The notes under the pieces were generated by a model. That model searched no databases, had not been told where the DNA came from, and saw only the letters and a program-made list of their open reading frames with translations. Of a stretch of DNA of 64,000 bases, positions 15,928 to 22,876 are shown piece after piece. The stretch comes from an archaeon GW2011_AR15. GTDB lineage: Archaea; Nanobdellota; Nanobdellia; Woesearchaeales; GW2011-AR15. A program made the translations under genes and the position numbers. How positions within the stretch are numbered: the stretch's first letter is position 1; every line of letters begins with the position of its first letter. The DNA lies in NCBI GenBank assembly GCA_000830295.1, contig CP010425.1, positions 150,033 through 214,032 on the forward strand, given 5' to 3'.

Positions 15928-16392
15928 ATGATAGAAATATTAATGTTGGGTATGTGTACACTGATAGCTGGAATGTTCTGGAGCCCGAGGTTTGGCGATG
16001 CCACCCGGTATCTTTCAGAAGACAAAAAAGAGGCTCGGGAGCCGGAAGGATGGTGGAGCGGCATGGCTCAGCTTCCGGGCTCAACGCAATATCTGAAGCA
16101 CACTACAATAAGCATCCCTGAAAGCATCTCAGGGCTGTTCCCAGAGCATGAGACTATGAGAATAGGGTATGATGTGCATTCCAATGCAATATATCTCTAT
16201 CTTGTAGGAGAAAACGGCTCAGGCCGGAACAGGATGATTGGCTCTGTTGAGTATCATTCAGATGACCCTAACGATTACAACAGCAAAGCAAGAGAGATTG
16301 CCAGGGATGAAAGCCGGCTGCTGGAAATCATCAGGAAATATGCGTCCAACTGGATGAGACCGATTGGAAAAGTGAGATATCGGCAGGAATAA
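15928..16392 (+). CDS. Uncharacterised 154-aa protein with N-terminal hydrophobic segment
   Basis: The protein begins MIEILMLGMCTLIAGMFWS, a short hydrophobic stretch that may anchor it or act as a signal. The remainder is soluble and mixed (ESISGLFPEHETMRIGYDVH; YLVGENGSGRNRMIGSVEYH). The start is supported by AGGTGATGAAAG directly upstream. A shorter overlapping frame at 15918 lacks such support. Function unknown; operon partner of the preceding gene. Confidence 0.65.
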   Translation: MIEILMLGMCTLIAGMFWSPRFGDATRYLSEDKKEAREPEGWWSGMAQLPGSTQYLKHTTISIPESISGLFPEHETMRIGYDVHSNAIYLYLVGENGSGRNRMIGSVEYHSDDPNDYNSKAREIARDESRLLEIIRKYASNWMRPIGKVRYRQE

Positions 16393-16447
16393 TTATTTTT
16401 TTTCTTTTTTAACAATCTTTTTAAAGATATTCTGGTTATCTGTATTA

Positions 16448-16777
16448 ATGGCTGAACTATCCAAAAAAAGCTGCGTGCCGTGCAGAACAGGGGCTCCCAA
16501 GCTGAAGAGAGAGGAAATAGAAAATTACCTCACGGATTTAGAGAAAGACTGGAAAGTTGTTGATAATCATCATCTCTATAAAAAATTCAACTTCCCTGAT
16601 TTTATCTCTACTCTTAATTTTGTTAACAAGATAGGGGAGATTGCTGAAGAGGAAGGCCACCACCCAAACATATGCTTCACATGGGGGATTGTTGAAGTTA
16701 AGATATGGACCCACAAAATAGATGGCCTGCATGAGAACGACTTTATTCTGGCGGCAAAAATTGATAAGCTGGTTTAA
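16448..16777 (+). CDS. phhB: Pterin-4a-carbinolamine dehydratase
   Basis: A 109-residue protein with the family signature EEEGHHPNICFTWGIVEVKIWTH and a preceding FNFPDFISTLNFVNKIGEIA helix. The enzyme dehydrates 4a-hydroxytetrahydrobiopterin. In archaea without a phenylalanine hydroxylase its role is uncertain. A Cys-containing N-terminal segment (SCVPCRTGAPKL) is also common in this family. The TATA-like TCTTTTTAAAGATAT at 16415-16429 is about 27 nt upstream, so it has its own promoter despite the operon ahead of it. Confidence 0.92.
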   Translation: MAELSKKSCVPCRTGAPKLKREEIENYLTDLEKDWKVVDNHHLYKKFNFPDFISTLNFVNKIGEIAEEEGHHPNICFTWGIVEVKIWTHKIDGLHENDFILAAKIDKLV

Positions 16778-17064
16778 AGCAGCACAAGCGATGAAGTAGC
16801 CCCACAGTAGAAATAGATGTTGTTTATCGGCAGGTCAAAATGCTTTCTCAGCGACCGCGCCTGTTTCCTTGCCTTTGTTATCCTGAAAGAGCATTTGACT
16901 TCATAGAGATCGAATGTGTCCCCTTTTTTGGCGAGAAGGTCAATTTCGCCGAGAGAGCGCTTTTTCTTTTTTATCATAATGTTGGTAGAAACAGAATCAT
17001 ACCTGTCCTTTATTTTATCGTGCAGGTCCTTTAGATACCTATCGTGCTTGTTTAACCTAAACAC
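16774..17064 (-). CDS. PD-(D/E)XK nuclease-like protein, 96 aa
   Basis: A small protein with GEIDLLAKKGDTFDLYEVKCS, which fits a restriction-endonuclease-fold core (E/D, then E-V-K on the next strand), preceded by a basic helix and followed by a Lys/Arg-rich helix (ITKARKQARSLRKHF). The start codon is GTG at 17064. The element TATACTGGTATAAT on its strand (17074-17087) is at promoter distance, giving a leaderless mRNA. It overlaps phhB by 4 nt at the stops. Function could be repair or Holliday-junction-like cleavage. Confidence 0.72.
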   Translation of the reverse strand: MFRLNKHDRYLKDLHDKIKDRYDSVSTNIMIKKKKRSLGEIDLLAKKGDTFDLYEVKCSFRITKARKQARSLRKHFDLPINNIYFYCGATSSLVLL

Positions 17065-17073
17065 CCTTTAGAT

Positions 17074-17087
17074 TATACCAGTATACA
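17074..17087. promoter_or_regulatory. Second copy of TATACCAGTATACA
   Basis: Identical over 14 bases to the element at 12633-12646. It lies 10-23 nt upstream of the GTG at 17064 on the minus strand and includes a usable TATA on that strand. The repeated sequence in two unrelated promoters suggests a regulator site rather than only TATA conservation. Confidence 0.4.
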
Positions 17088-17216
17088 TATTTATATGATT
17101 TATATATTTTGCGATACCACTGATGTTTAGAAACCAATATCTATAAAATTGGTTTTTTATTACAGAAATCTTTAAATAATGTTCGGCTTTCCAAACTTCA
17201 AAGGTGAATAAAAATA

Positions 17217-18062
17217 ATTGCTGATTTTCTGATAACCTTCAGGGAGACACTGGAGGCTGCTCTTATAGTCGGAATCATTCTGGCATATCTTAGCAAAACA
17301 AAGAATACAAGATACAATAATATCGTTTATACTGGTATTGGAGCAGGTCTTGTTGCCAGCATCATAGCTGCCTTCCTCTTTACCAAGGTATACGGAGGAT
17401 TCACAGGAGCTGCTGAAGAGATATTTGAAGGTGTTGCAATGCTCTTCGGCTCATTCCTTATAACCACGGTCATATTGTGGATGATGAACCAGAAAAACAT
17501 ATCGCATGACTTAAAAGAAAAAGTTGCCAAGGATATAGAGCATAAAAACAGGACCGGATTATTCCTCCTGACGTTTATTTCTGTCCTTAGGGAAGGTGTT
17601 GAAACCGTCATTTTCCTTGGCGCTGCCAGTTTTGTCAACGGCACAAACAGGCTTCTTGGCGGAGCTCTTGGCGTTGCTTTTGCAATCTTCCTTGGCTACC
17701 TCTTATTTGTGGCATCAGTCAGGGTTGATATAAAGAAATTTTTCAATATCTCAAGCCTCCTGCTTATCTTGTTTGCAGCAGGACTTGCTGCCCACGGTGT
17801 CCATGAGCTTCAGGAGGCGCATGTGCTTCCAACTTATATAGAGCATGTCTGGGACATAAATCCTCCTGCCCCTCTTGCTGATCAGGGAATCTATCCTCCA
17901 CTGCATGAGAACGGCTCTGTAGGGAGCATAGCAAAGGGCCTCTTTGGATATAATGGTAACCCTTCTCTTCTGGAGGTGCTTGCATATCTCGTCTATATTG
18001 CTGTTGTCTTTATTATATACAAAGCTTTAAATTTACCTGATCACTTGCATATTAGGAAATAA
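17217..18062 (+). CDS. FTR1-family iron permease with apparent ATT start codon
   Basis: An integral membrane permease of about 281 residues. Both iron-binding REXXE motifs are present: FRETLEAALIVG near residue 9 and LREGVETVIFLG near 123. There are about seven hydrophobic segments. The family N terminus aligns from 17217 (ATT GCT GAT TTT CTG), but no ATG, GTG or TTG is in frame before 17439, and a TGA lies at 17205. AAGGTGA at 17201-17207 is well placed as ribosome-binding site 9 nt before the ATT. A TATA-like CTTTAAATAATG lies near 17170. Iron uptake is the likely role. Confidence 0.85.
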   Translation: MADFLITFRETLEAALIVGIILAYLSKTKNTRYNNIVYTGIGAGLVASIIAAFLFTKVYGGFTGAAEEIFEGVAMLFGSFLITTVILWMMNQKNISHDLKEKVAKDIEHKNRTGLFLLTFISVLREGVETVIFLGAASFVNGTNRLLGGALGVAFAIFLGYLLFVASVRVDIKKFFNISSLLLILFAAGLAAHGVHELQEAHVLPTYIEHVWDINPPAPLADQGIYPPLHENGSVGSIAKGLFGYNGNPSLLEVLAYLVYIAVVFIIYKALNLPDHLHIRK

Positions 18063-18063
18063 C

Positions 18064-18612
18064 TTGCTTAAGCAGTTCAAGGATAAAAATCAAAAAATCA
18101 GGCTTGTGCTCCTATTTTTCCTTCTAATAGTTGTTGGTTTGCTTTTCTATCAGAAACTTTTCATATTTTCAGTAATCATGGTTTTTTCAGCGCTGCTGCA
18201 ATATACTACACATAGGCAGGATATAAAGATAAATCTCGGCCACGTGTTTTTTCTGGGGCTTATAACAGTAAGCCAGATAGGACTAGTCTACGGAATTCTG
18301 CTTATTGTCTTCGCTGAATTCCTTCCAAAGGCTATGGTCGGCGATATGGAAGCAAGAACAATATTTTCGCTCCCATTGTCAATTGTGATGATGGTGCTTT
18401 TTAGCTCGCTTAAAGACTACAGTTTCACGCTTGTAGGCATATTGCTGGTAATAATAAACTACACGCTTCTGTACTTCTTCTCAAAGATATCGAGGGACCC
18501 TATGCCTGAAAAGCTTCTGGAAATAGGACTCCCCTTCCTGCTCAACATAATTTACATCCTGTCTGCATCAGAGCCCATAATAAGCATAGTGGGAAGAGTC
18601 ATATCAGCTTAA
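18064..18612 (+). CDS. Iron-permease-linked membrane protein (paralog of 39718-40305)
   Basis: A 182-residue protein with about six membrane segments, starting at TTG one base after the FTR1 stop. It shares with the protein at 39718-40305 the pattern LGHVxFLxxI, a following YGI segment, an acidic A-E-x-L motif and a similar length and helix layout. I know no family name; size and topology resemble ECF S-components, but that is only a guess. Linkage to FTR1 here and to a DtxR regulator for the paralog points to iron or metal handling. Confidence 0.75.
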   Translation: MLKQFKDKNQKIRLVLLFFLLIVVGLLFYQKLFIFSVIMVFSALLQYTTHRQDIKINLGHVFFLGLITVSQIGLVYGILLIVFAEFLPKAMVGDMEARTIFSLPLSIVMMVLFSSLKDYSFTLVGILLVIINYTLLYFFSKISRDPMPEKLLEIGLPFLLNIIYILSASEPIISIVGRVISA

Positions 18613-18660
18613 GAGACCCTGTGATCTTATCTATCTTGTCTTCGTCATCAGGCCCAATCC
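18599..18660 (-). pseudogene. Duplicated 3' end of pth2
   Basis: The minus strand encodes IGPDDEDKIDKITGSLKLI followed by TGA, nearly the same as the last residues of the intact PTH2 (IGPDDEDKIDGITSELKLM) 150 nt away. A 21-nt identical run lies at 18629-18649 and 18777-18797. The fragment overlaps the end of the preceding membrane-protein gene. Confidence 0.75.
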
Positions 18661-18746
18661 TTTTAGGCGCTCAACTTTGTTTCGCTAAAAGCATTGATGG
18701 AAAACTTGTGCGACATGCGCCATAAAAATGGATTAGTCACACTTAA

Positions 18747-19091
18747 TTACATTAATTTTAATTCAGAAGTGATTCCATCTATCTTGTCTTCGTCATCTGG
18801 GCCTATTGCCATGCATGTTTCTGTTCCCGGAGCAATCACTGTTCTGCCTGCATCAGTAATGAGAGCTGTTGTAAGCCCTGCGTCCTTTGCCAGCTGATTG
18901 TATTTATAGAGCTCATTCCTGTCAGCGACTTTAAGGGCAATCTTGCCCTGGCCATTGTTTCTCCATTCCTTTACTTTCTCTTTGTCAGACCTTAGGGTAG
19001 CTTCTACAGAAGCATGGGCTGCCTGGGCTGCCATTTTTCCTTTCGGCAGTTTCAGGTCTGCCCTTATAAGAATTACCTGTTTTAATGCCAT
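18747..19091 (-). CDS. pth2: Peptidyl-tRNA hydrolase, PTH2 family
   Basis: A 114-residue PTH2 enzyme, the archaeal and eukaryotic type that frees tRNA from stalled peptidyl-tRNA. The signature KQVILIRADLKLPKGKMAAQ, AAHASVEA, the ELYKYNQLAKDAGLTTALI helix and DAGRTVIAPGTETCMAIGP are all present. The final residues (DGITSELKLM) differ from those of the downstream fragment (DKITGSLKLI), which looks closer to the usual family ending. Confidence 0.95.
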   Translation of the reverse strand: MALKQVILIRADLKLPKGKMAAQAAHASVEATLRSDKEKVKEWRNNGQGKIALKVADRNELYKYNQLAKDAGLTTALITDAGRTVIAPGTETCMAIGPDDEDKIDGITSELKLM

Positions 19092-19123
19092 ATTCGATTA
19101 AATAGTCAACTAGTTTAAAATAT

Positions 19124-19624
19124 TTATGGGGTTTTATATAAATAGGCAATGCTGACAGTTGTCCCTGTAGGCGGCTTTGTTGAAGAGTCAATTCTTGCCA
19201 ATATGTCATTCTTATTTAATGTCCTGAACATCCATCCATTATAATTATAATGTGCATATCTCTGCTCTTTGCCTTCCTGGAAGGCTTTTATTATAGGCTC
19301 CGGCTCAAAGCCTTTGCCCTCATCAATAATCTGAACAAGATAACCTTTTTGTCCGAAAACATGCCTGACTTTTACCTCACGCCCCTGTTCGCTGTCATAT
19401 GCCCTATGATAGGTGTTGTCCAGAGCATGCTGCAACGGGCTTACTATTTCCATAATATCTGCTATCCCTTCTATTTTTGACAGCATTGGCTCAACAACGC
19501 GACCAGTATACTGCCTTACCCATAAGTTGCAATCATCTGTACTTGTAAGCACATGTTCCTCAGAACTTATTTCCGGGCCAATCATTTCCAATAGTTCATC
19601 CAATGATGCAGATGTAAATGCCAT
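19124..19624 (-). CDS. Stand-alone GHKL-type ATPase-domain protein
   Basis: A 166-residue protein with the features of a histidine-kinase-like ATP-binding domain: an N box with N70 (LQHALDNTYHRAY), a G1-like DEGKGF (D101, G103, G105) and a late GTTVSIAY strand. There is no dimerisation or sensor domain, so it resembles the anti-sigma/RsbW-type or other minimal GHKL proteins. The role is unknown. A TATA-like CATTTATAAAG on its strand is centred about 27 nt before the ATG. Confidence 0.7.
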   Translation of the reverse strand: MAFTSASLDELLEMIGPEISSEEHVLTSTDDCNLWVRQYTGRVVEPMLSKIEGIADIMEIVSPLQHALDNTYHRAYDSEQGREVKVRHVFGQKGYLVQIIDEGKGFEPEPIIKAFQEGKEQRYAHYNYNGWMFRTLNKNDILARIDSSTKPPTGTTVSIAYLYKTP

Positions 19625-19731
19625 AGAGAGTAAGACACAGGCATACTTTATAAATGTTTCTATTTTTACTACTATTTAGTGCTAACTTTTATTTGATTAA
19701 ATTATTAAAACATAATGAGTTCCTTTTTCAG

Positions 19732-20391
19732 ATGGAAAAAGTAGAAACTGGTGATGGCTCACCGACTTTCTATAGTGAGAAATATGGCGAAACATATCAT
19801 TCCAAATCTGGAGCCCTGGAGGAAACTTTTGGGAAATTTATACGGCCATGCAGAATAAAAGAACTGGCTAAGACAGGGAGAGTCAGGATTTTTGATATCT
19901 GCTTCGGCCTTGGCTATAATGCGATTGCAGCAATTGATGCTGCTCTTGAAGAGAATGAGAATTGCGAAATATACCTTGTTTCTCTTGAAAAAGAGCTAAT
20001 TCTGGACAGGCTAAAAGAACTCAACCCCTGCTTAACTCATTACCATATTATCGAAAAACTGCAGTTTGACCCTATCAATAACAGCTACACTTACGAGGAG
20101 AAAAATATCTATCTCAGAATAAAAATAGGCAATGCCAAAGAAACAATAAAAACATTAAAAGGCAGTTTTGATGCTGTCTTCCTTGACCCGTTCTCTCCAA
20201 AGAAGAATCCTGAGCTTTGGACAGAGGAATTTTTCAGGGAAATTTTCAGGAGGATGAATAAGGGGAGCATACTATCTACTTATTCCTGCGCAAGAATTGT
20301 CAGGGATAATTTAAGAAGTGCCGGCTTTGAAGTTTCCGACGGACCGTCTATCGGAAGAAGGGCACCCTCAACAATAGCCAAAAAGTTATAA
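19732..20391 (+). CDS. MnmD/MnmC-like SAM-dependent methyltransferase (DUF752)
   Basis: From the ATG at 19732 a 219-residue protein opens MEKVETGDGSPTFYSEKYGE, typical of the methyltransferase domain of MnmC, which finishes mnm5U34 in tRNA. Motif I is FDICFGLGYNAIAA, and the catalytic-side motif FDAVFLDPFSPKKNPELW is complete, followed by YSCARIVRDNLRSAGF. The longer frame from 19654 adds a hydrophobic N terminus without homology. A TATA-like AAATTATTAAAAC is about 27 nt before 19732. Exact RNA target is inferred. Confidence 0.83.
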   Translation: MEKVETGDGSPTFYSEKYGETYHSKSGALEETFGKFIRPCRIKELAKTGRVRIFDICFGLGYNAIAAIDAALEENENCEIYLVSLEKELILDRLKELNPCLTHYHIIEKLQFDPINNSYTYEEKNIYLRIKIGNAKETIKTLKGSFDAVFLDPFSPKKNPELWTEEFFREIFRRMNKGSILSTYSCARIVRDNLRSAGFEVSDGPSIGRRAPSTIAKKL

Positions 20392-20417
20392 ACAAAACAT
20401 AACTTCCTTTTCTTTAA

Positions 20418-20555
20418 GTCCCTGTAGTGTAGCCTGGATAGCACATAAGATTGCGGACAACCGTTTCGTCAGTTGGCGCCGTAACGGGTACCCTCTAAAG
20501 AGGGTACGCATTGTGTAAAAATCTTGTAGCCGGGGTTCAAATCCTCGCAGGGACG
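20418..20555 (+). tRNA. tRNA-Arg(GCG) with a 64-nt intron
   Basis: Acceptor GTCCCTG (20418-20424) pairs with CAGGGAC (20548-20554), discriminator G20555. D arm GTGT...GCAC, T arm CGGGG/CCTCG with TTCAAAT. Anticodon stem TAAGA (20446-20450) with TCTTG (20522-20526) and anticodon GCG at 20453-20455. The intron 20457-20520 sits between 37 and 38 in a bulge-helix-bulge (TTGC/GTAA helix with one G-T pair, bulges GGA and AAA). Inside the intron are two hairpins: CCGTT/AACGG and a perfect GTACCCTC/GAGGGTAC with a TAAA loop. No CCA encoded. Confidence 0.9.
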
Positions 20556-20570
20556 TGAACATAGTGAACA

Positions 20571-20620
20571 TCCCTAGAGGAGCATGAGCGCAAGTGAGTT
20601 CTCCTCGCAGGGACATTTTT
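20571..20620 (+). terminator. Hairpin plus T-run after tRNA-Arg, containing a copy of the tRNA 3' end
   Basis: TCCCT (20571-20575) pairs with AGGGA (20609-20613) and GAGGAG (20577-20582) with CTCCTC (20601-20606), followed by ATTTTT, so it reads like an intrinsic terminator. The 13-mer TCCTCGCAGGGAC at 20602-20614 repeats the last bases of the tRNA (20542-20554). A tandem GTGAACAT lies just upstream (20555-20571). Confidence 0.6.
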
Positions 20621-20652
20621 CTAAGAAAGGTCGAATTCGTTCTTTTCTGATT

Positions 20653-21453
20653 CTAATCCTTTCTCACTGCTGCATCTATTGATTCCATTCCTATTGCAGC
20701 AACGACCTTCTCATAATAATTCAGGGCCCTGAAACTGCTGCCGAACCCACCCAGGGTAGGGTCCGCAAGATGCCAGCCATTGTCATAGAATGTTGCAAAA
20801 GCATGGCCGCGACCATGTGTTGGACGTCTTTTCTGGTTCTGATATTTTAAAATGAGATTATCCCCATAAACTTCTCCGCTTAATTCCCTTGCCGAAATTC
20901 CTGAAGCAATGCAAAGATCTTTGAACAGCTCGGCTCTGCAGACGCATTTTCTTGCCTTGTTTGATTTAATAACCTGTGCTGGTGTCATGGGTTTTGCAGG
21001 ACCGACCAGTTTTTCACCTGTGGAGGGGATTCCAAAAACATAATCGTATATCCTGCGCGCATTCTCATAAGGAGAATCATCTTTGTCTACAAGAGACGTT
21101 GATTTGTCTCTTACACTCTTTCCTATGTGCCCATCCTCTCCCAAATCTTCAGGGCCATAATCTCCTGATAGGCTAAAGCGGATGCTTGCATAGAAATCTG
21201 AAGACGGGAAAGGATTGAAGACATATCCTTTCCTGAAGGAATCTGCATCCAAAACAGAAAAGCCAGAGCCTTCAGCTGATAGTATCTCAAGCTCCAGCGG
21301 AGAAGATTTCTCAAGAGATATCTCCACTTCTCTCCTTTTTCTTTTTGAGCCTGTTGCTTTTGCATGAATATCAAGGATCCAATCTTTTTCTGAATACAAA
21401 GGCAGGAAAACCCATGTTCCATATTCTTTATTCACAAAGACAAGTTGCTGCAT
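20653..21453 (-). CDS. Transglutaminase-like cysteine protease-fold protein
   Basis: From the ATG at 21453 a 266-residue protein with a C-terminal transglutaminase core: Cys in RKCVCRAELFKDLCIASGI (about residue 172), His in THGRGHAFATFYD (about 217) and Asp in WHLADPTLGG (about 231), the standard Cys-His-Asp order. The N-terminal half is beta-rich with no signal peptide. The frame extends to 21522, but TTTTTATATAAG at 21471-21487 is 27 nt upstream of 21453, which fixes that start as leaderless. Peptide or amide cleavage and crosslinking are both possible roles. Confidence 0.82.
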   Translation of the reverse strand: MQQLVFVNKEYGTWVFLPLYSEKDWILDIHAKATGSKRKRREVEISLEKSSPLELEILSAEGSGFSVLDADSFRKGYVFNPFPSSDFYASIRFSLSGDYGPEDLGEDGHIGKSVRDKSTSLVDKDDSPYENARRIYDYVFGIPSTGEKLVGPAKPMTPAQVIKSNKARKCVCRAELFKDLCIASGISARELSGEVYGDNLILKYQNQKRRPTHGRGHAFATFYDNGWHLADPTLGGFGSSFRALNYYEKVVAAIGMESIDAAVRKD

Positions 21454-21556
21454 AAGAAGGGCTATTTGCATTCTTATATAAAAATGTTCTAATCCGCAAA
21501 GGAAAGTTAAAAAAATTATCATAAATCTTAAATACCTTCATTAATTATCAATTTCT

Positions 21557-22000
21557 ATGGCAAAGACAATTAAGGAAACGTGCGGGTTCCTGAAAGAGAG
21601 AAAAGAAGAAATAACTTTCCTTGAAGGTGCTGAAAGATACCAGTACATTCTGCAGATTGCAGATAACTATGAGAGGAGCAATCCTTTTCCGCCTGAACTA
21701 AAAATTTCCGGCAACAAAGTCCCCGGCTGTGTTTCAGAGGCCTATGTTGCATCAGAATTCAAAGATGGAAAAATGTATTATAAGTGCATATCAGACGCAA
21801 GGACAGTATTTGGCTATATGGCTATGCTTGCAGAGGCCCTGAGCGGCCTTCCCCCCGGAGAGATAGTAGATAACTCAAAACCATGCATTGATGATTTTGT
21901 AAAGGGCACTAATGTGCTTGGCTCCCTGAGCCCTAACAGGGCAAATGCCTTCGGCAATGTATACAGGATGATGGTCGAGAGGGCAAGGCAGCATCTCTGA
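21557..22000 (+). CDS. sufE: SufE-like cysteine desulfurase partner
   Basis: A 147-residue protein matching SufE, which accepts sulfur from SufS: KETCGFLKERKEEITFLEG, then NKVPGCVSEAYV with the acceptor Cys58, and later FGYMAMLAEALSGLPPGEIVD. No sufS, sufB or sufC gene is in the window. SufE is uncommon in archaea, so transfer from bacteria is plausible. A TATA-like ATCTTAAATACC is about 27 nt upstream, and the divergent transglutaminase gene shares this intergenic region. Confidence 0.9.
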   Translation: MAKTIKETCGFLKERKEEITFLEGAERYQYILQIADNYERSNPFPPELKISGNKVPGCVSEAYVASEFKDGKMYYKCISDARTVFGYMAMLAEALSGLPPGEIVDNSKPCIDDFVKGTNVLGSLSPNRANAFGNVYRMMVERARQHL

Positions 22001-22041
22001 TTCCGTTTAGCTTTAAATATAACTTCTCAGTTCCCCAGTAA

Positions 22042-22839
22042 ATGGTATTTAATGACTATAAACATCTATTTTATGATCTGGAAATGCCACAGATAGATGA
22101 GCTAACCTCTTTCAGTCTTATCCCTTTTACTCTTGAAAGACAGGTTACTATGCAGAATGGCGGTCTTGATCTCAGCTCAAAACCGAAGCTGAAGAGGCTT
22201 AGCGAAAAGAAGCTTAAGCATTATAGGGAACTCGTACCCGGGTTCGATATAAGAGACTTGGAAGATTTTTCAGAATTGGGGCTATTCAGGGGATACAAAA
22301 AAATTAAAGAACCATGCTCAATGCTGCTGGGAGACATGCCGGAGCTGATGTCAAAAATAGGAGAGATATACCAGATAGCATATGCACATTATGTGGTTGC
22401 AGCAAATGAAAAGAGCGGGTTCCCGAATTTCTGGTGCGGAGACTCGGGAAGAAATATTGCCGCTTCATCCTGGGTTATGGGCTTTCTCAATGCCGCTTAT
22501 GTCCTTGATGATCCGGACGATCATGGATACAATGCGTTCCCCTTTACTATAAAAGAGCCCCACACAGAAGGGGTAGTGATTGTCGATCCTACTTCTGATC
22601 AGCTGTGGGAAAGCAGAGTCGGCCCAAGAAACATGATTCTTGTAATCTCTGGAAAAGAATGGGTATATAAAACTTCCAGGAGCTTTGGGAAGGATCTTTT
22701 TCCAACCCATGCTTTCCACATAGGTTCTTTGTTGCATGCTGATTATTTCAGACACGAAACAGAATATATGGCTCCAATTATGGAATATTTTGCAGAAGCA
22801 TTTAGAAACCCTGTGGATATGGATAAACTAAAGGACTAA
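22042..22839 (+). CDS. Putative Cys-His-Asp transglutaminase-like protein
   Basis: A 265-residue protein with no name I can give. It has the spacing of a transglutaminase/papain-like triad: C132 in FWCGDSGRNIA, H161 in DHGYNAFPF and D182 in VIVDPTSDQLW, and VDPTS is typical of that fold. The C-terminal part contains Met/His-rich helices without membrane segments. It follows sufE by 41 nt, with a TATA-like GCTTTAAATATAAC about 27 nt before its start. Catalytic activity is inferred. Confidence 0.55.
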   Translation: MVFNDYKHLFYDLEMPQIDELTSFSLIPFTLERQVTMQNGGLDLSSKPKLKRLSEKKLKHYRELVPGFDIRDLEDFSELGLFRGYKKIKEPCSMLLGDMPELMSKIGEIYQIAYAHYVVAANEKSGFPNFWCGDSGRNIAASSWVMGFLNAAYVLDDPDDHGYNAFPFTIKEPHTEGVVIVDPTSDQLWESRVGPRNMILVISGKEWVYKTSRSFGKDLFPTHAFHIGSLLHADYFRHETEYMAPIMEYFAEAFRNPVDMDKLKD

Positions 22840-22876
22840 CTAATATCACAATGTTTAATAATCTTCTTAAAATTTA

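Noticed and set aside
15918..16121. Alternative frame starting 10 nt before the 15928 gene
   Set aside because: The 15928 start has a better spaced AGGTGAT site and a longer, more protein-like frame.
18661..18772. Small RNA gene (box C/D) in the gap between pth2 tail copies
   Set aside because: A GATGG-like C box and a GGCGC/GCGCC pair are present, but there is no D box and no consistent fold.
18694..18897. Plus-strand frame across the pth2 duplication
   Set aside because: It is antisense to pth2 codons and lacks promoter and ribosome-binding site.
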